Source of the DNA: Spirogloea muscicola
Taxonomy: Eukaryota; Streptophyta; Zygnematophyceae; Spirogloeales; Spirogloeaceae
Direction of reading: 5' to 3'
Assembly: GCA_009602725.1 (NCBI GenBank)
Contig: WELB01000095.1
Coordinates: 12,882 to 74,698, forward strand
Length of the DNA stretch: 61,817 nt
The position numbers and the translations under genes are program-made. The notes beneath the pieces were generated by a model, which saw nothing but the letters and a program-made list of their open reading frames with translations, made no database searches and had not been told where the DNA came from. This document shows positions 58,179-61,817 of the stretch, in pieces (position 1 is the stretch's first letter; each line of letters begins with the position of its first letter).

Positions 58179-61100
58179 CTACTGGCGGAGCAAGCTCTGG
58201 ACTCGCGCATACAGCTCCTGCTTCACCTCCTGAGGTACCTTGGCTAGGAGCTCCTTCCGAGCTGCCGCTTGCAGCTCCTCTCTGTACAGCATGAGCATTA
58301 CAAGCACAAAGTGCACCGTAACGGTCAATGACGCGTCTGAGCATCACCAACATGCCATATTTGCTGCACAACCTTTGAGATTTGTGCAGCCTTGAGGAGG
58401 CAGACTCAGTTTGGCACATCACAATGCTTGGACCAACTTGCTAGCATAACCAGGCAATGTGACAATCGGTGATGCATACGACTGGCAGATGCACTTGACG
58501 TACATGAGCAGAGCCCTGCTCTTTCTCGAGTCTCCAGCCTGCTTATGGCACCTCTTCACAGCCCGCATCTTAGACCGCACCTCGTCACACCAACCGGAGC
58601 GTTGCAGAGCTTCACGGCCTGCTGAGGCTATGCTGCACGAGCAAATGCAGGAAAGGCTGAGAGGTCAGTTTGTGCTGTGTCCTGTCAGCTTGCAAGCACG
58701 TCCTTGCAGACATGGCAAGTGCACCTGAGCAAGCCCACACTGCCAGGAAGATTGGCAAGTGAAAGGGACTCGGCACACTACCTCTGATGTCAGTCACAAG
58801 GCAACTGAAGCTGGCACAGGTTTAGACTCCCGTCGTGAGGAGCAAGGAGCAGGCAACCGGATGCTCATGCTGCACTCGCGTGCACTAAGCGTCAGGTACA
58901 TGCTCGCACTCACCTTGCTGTGCGCAGCCTCACAGCAGCACCCTCAGTACTGCCAGTGGCATCTCTGCCGTCGGATGGCGCACGGGCGGGAGCGCCGATG
59001 TCACTAGGAGGCCCAGCCTCTGCCTGACAAAGAGAGCTCCCATTGGTCCCACCAGAAGGTCTGTCCTTCAGGAGCTGCAGCTTGGACGGGGGGTGGCCCA
59101 TAGAGGCGCAATGATGGCCTGCAGCTGCAGCTGTGTTGCCGAGGCTGGTGGGCTGCATCACAGCAGCACCAACATCCGTCCTCGCTCGCTTGCTGGCACC
59201 AAAGAGGGCGTCCTCTGATCTCCAGCTGCCGGCACCACGATCCGGCTTCGGAGCGACGACAGCCTCGCCAGAGTGTTGCAGCAGTGTCGCTCTTGGCTGC
59301 GGTGATGGAGGCAGCTGGGCTGCATGCATGAGTCTTGGGGCATTGCCGATGCCGAGACGAGCGGGCTGCTCAAGCAGTGCCGCCGGCTTGCTCGCTGGCG
59401 GCTCCGCAGTGGTCATGGGCGGCGTGTTGGGAGGGGACGGGCTGGAGGACGAGGACAGCGTCGGCTGTGCTCCCAGCCCGAAGCAGGAGGCGGTCCGGGG
59501 GTGAGTCCTGGCAAAGAACAGCATGTACGCCTTCTCGGCCAGGACAGTGGCTGGGCTGGCCGGCGTCACGAGCTGGTCGTCGCAGCAGTACCAGCAGCCA
59601 AAGGAATCCTGGGCCAATCAAACAGACCCACCTGTCAGTGCCTCATCTCGACGCAAGCCAATACCAGATTGTCTCTAGCGGAATAACTTCATGAGACTCC
59701 TGTGTCCATGTAACGTGAAGAGTGTACAGAACTCCATTGACTCCTTGCACGAGCAAGAGGAAAATCACAGAACTACTGATTTTTGGCCATGGTGTGCGCC
59801 TGTCAATGGCATCCGAAGCATGTTCAAGGACAACCAAGTCATGCTCACTTTAATGTAAGCGTAGTAATGCCCAGAATCCTGGGAATAACCTGAATGGACA
59901 ATGATGGCATATAGCACGTACTTGGGCAAAGGGTCCTGCAGTGTGAACAATGAACACAGCCGCTCAGCCCAGGCCTCAGAAGCGGGTAGAGATGTTAGTA
60001 AAGTTCCAGCAGAATATCACTGGCAGAGCAGCACAGACTATCTGAAAGCTTGTGGCCCAGGTGATTGCCTAATTGTCGGTCAATAGTGGGCCAGAGAGGC
60101 ACACCTTGCTGTTGCAAGTCATGTGCTCGCGCAGGCTCAAGCGCTCCTCAAACACAATGTGACGGTCTATCTTGGCGCCAAAAATGTTTCCAAAACGCTG
60201 CAAGCAGAGGCAAAGCTACAACCATCAGAATGTGCAACCAAGCTACGTCACTGCACACCAGTGTCAATGCCAGAACTGTGAGCATTGGGCGAACACAAGC
60301 GCCTGAAGCACCACAAGCTGTGCAGAAAAGTACATAACTTACTAGAAACTGACTCTTCATTCTCTCACCTTAAATTGCAGCACCAGAACATTGGGAGCCA
60401 CCTGGATGGTCATCTGCTTCTGGGCTGCCGAGAGCATCTTGCACCTGCTCCACCCAGGAATCGTAGCACACCCAGGTCAAGTCCGGTGCGCAGTGGACCC
60501 CCATAACAAGCATTGCAGGCCAGCTGTCGAGTCCAGCAGCTGAGCCAGCGCTGTACATCCAATACAAGGGGCTTGGTTGCGTTGCCCAAGCGACACCCTG
60601 CTAGCTCTACATCTGATGCACTTCCCATCAGCTTCTGCTGCCGTGGCTCACCTGTCGCAGCGGTACTTGTTGTCGCCGTCCAGCATCTCGGGCGAGCTGA
60701 AGCGGGCGAGCGCCTCCGCGAGTGTCGCGCACGGGCGGTGGATGTCCAGGCTGAGGTCCAGGAACTCGTCCAGCGTGTTGGACTCTGCGCCGCAGCCGAG
60801 GCACTTCACCTGGCTCTGCAGCACGCCCCCGAAGATGTCCTTGACCACCGTGCGAGGCTCCGCCGCCGCCGCCGCCGCCGCCGCCGCTGCCGCGCCGCCC
60901 TTGCTGCCGCCGGCGGCGCCGAGGCAGCTGCCACTGCTATGCCCCCGCGGCACGGCCCCATTCCGATGGTGCTTCTGGGCAATCCCGTGGAGCTCCACGC
61001 AGGCCTTGTTGCATGCCTCGACAGCGAGCCGCAGGAGCTCGTGGGCGTCCTCCTGGCGGCCCAGCCGGAAGTGCTTGGCGATGTGCCGCAGGCGGTGCAC

Positions 61101-61521
61101 CATGCGCTGCGGCTGGTCCACCGCCAGCGCGCTCCGCAACGACTTGGCGATGCGCCACTCCAGCAGGCAGAAGGCGCAGCTGTCGACGTCGCCCTTGCGC
61201 AGCCGCGAGCCTGCGCCCGAGACCGACCGCCGGTCAGGCTCGCCTCCTCGAGCACGGCCAGGCCGCTCCCAGTACTGGTCGAGCAATGGAGCTGGAGCCC
61301 ACAGGCGGCCATGGCAGCGGCGGTGGCAAGAGTGGCCAGGTGGGCTGACAGGCGGTGGAGTGCAGGGCGGCGAGGCAGAAGTTGGCGAGCGGCGGCGTGT
61401 AGGTGAGGCACTGGAGCACGGAGTTCAGGTAGCAGGTGTTGCCGAGGTTGCGCAGCCCCGGGCCGACGCGCTGCGGCGCTGCCCACGCCAGCTCCAGCTC
61501 CGGCAGCAGCTTTGCGTCCAT
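58179..61521 (-). CDS. Ubiquitin carboxyl-terminal hydrolase, USP36/42 type
   Basis: Removes ubiquitin from proteins (peptidase family C19). Exons in coding order: 61521-61350, 61210-60652, 60444-60369, 60197-60105, 59935-59849, 59608-58914, 58281-58179. All are GT-AG with matching phases, giving 594 residues. The Cys box is [17 protein letters not shown] in exon 1. Exon 2 has [10 protein letters not shown] and the first zinc-knuckle pair CLGCG. The second pair, YRCDRC, spans the exon 2/3 junction, followed by [15 protein letters not shown]. The His box is [13 protein letters not shown] in exon 5, and WYCCDDQLV in exon 6 completes the active site. A run of alanines lies in exon 2 (about 60862-60893). 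The Ser/Pro-rich C-terminus (exon 6) and a final charged helix ([20 protein letters not shown]) are less conserved. The last junction is inferred from phase and could miss a small exon. Confidence 0.9.
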
Positions 61522-61768
61522 GGCCGCCGCCGCGGGGGCGCCGTCCTGGCCAGGGTTTCAGGACACAGGGCGGGGGTGTAAGACTCGCCAGTGACCGAAT
61601 GCCGAGCCGGGTTCGATCCGCACGGTGTGCCTGGAAGCCCCTCGCCGGATAGTGGAGCGGGAGCCCTGGGGCAAGCCAGCGGCAGCTGCAGGGCCTCGCT
61701 GCTAGAGCTGGCATTTGCGCCGCGGCCTGAGCGCGTGGCGAGCAGGGCGCAGGGGCCGCACCGAGCGC
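61522..61768. promoter_or_regulatory. Possible shared promoter between USP and right-edge gene
   Basis: About 250 bp of GC-rich sequence between the USP start codon (minus strand) and ATG 61769 (plus strand). A bidirectional promoter is possible. No TATA box seen. Confidence 0.3.
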
Positions 61769-61817
61769 ATGGCGGGCTGCAGCGAAGACGGCGGCGGCGG
61801 CGGCGCCGGCGGCGGCC
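61769..61817 (+). CDS. Possible start of a divergent gene (3' partial)
   Basis: ATG 61769 in context gcgcATGG opens MAGCSEDGGGGGAGGG and runs off the window. Gly-rich N-termini coded by GGC repeats are common in this genome's first exons. Too short to identify, and it could be untranslated. Confidence 0.25.
   Translation, partial: MAGCSEDGGGGGAGGG

Noticed and set aside
61600-61630. T-arm-like ccgggttcgatccg
   Set aside because: Only three base pairs form around the loop, and no acceptor or anticodon arm is present.

Overview
The window looks like nuclear DNA of a GC-rich green alga, probably a chlorophyte and perhaps a trebouxiophyte such as a Chlorella relative. That placement is inference. 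It rests on many short GT-AG (and two GC-AG) introns, very GC-rich alanine-coding first exons, an F-box/LRR family of the AMN1 type, a plant/animal-type molybdenum-cofactor sulfurase, Ty1/copia remnants and telomere-like TTTAGGG/TCTAGGG tracts. It is a draft assembly: N runs lie at 26673-26788 and 37699-38510, with single Ns at 31392, 41830, 45879 and 50559.

Region 1 (1-23.3 kb) is an F-box/leucine-rich-repeat cluster. It holds four related copies: one open copy cut by the window edge (1-1823), a wrecked copy folded into a 1.3-kb inverted repeat (6.2-8.0 kb), a nearly intact copy with one in-frame TGA (11.9-13.9 kb), and a copy with several frameshifts (20.5-22.4 kb). Duplicated flanks (4.2 and 19.6 kb; 2.4 and 22.7 kb) show that these are segmental copies.

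Region 2 (8-10.4 kb and 23.3-46.4 kb) is a repeat thicket. Family R1 is a multi-exon unit whose best copies (30.55-33.4 kb, and 42.6-39.9 kb on the minus strand) carry a TPX2-like exon. Family R2 is a unit of about 1.3 kb, often tail-to-tail with R1. Family SR is a short mobile repeat of about 90-150 bp ending in a GGGCTGG/CCAGCCC stem. Two decayed copia fragments are present. Several R1 copies form palindromes of 0.8-1.4 kb per arm.

Region 3 (47-61.8 kb) is ordinary genic sequence. It has a possible solo LTR, a tRNA-Gly(CCC), a complete 20-exon molybdenum-cofactor sulfurase gene (plus strand) and a 7-exon USP36/42-type ubiquitin protease (minus strand). The last two are tail to tail. The start of a possible divergent gene sits at the right edge.

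No operon logic applies. The sulfurase matures the cofactor of aldehyde and xanthine oxidases. The F-box and USP genes belong to opposite arms of the ubiquitin system, but nothing in the sequence links them functionally.
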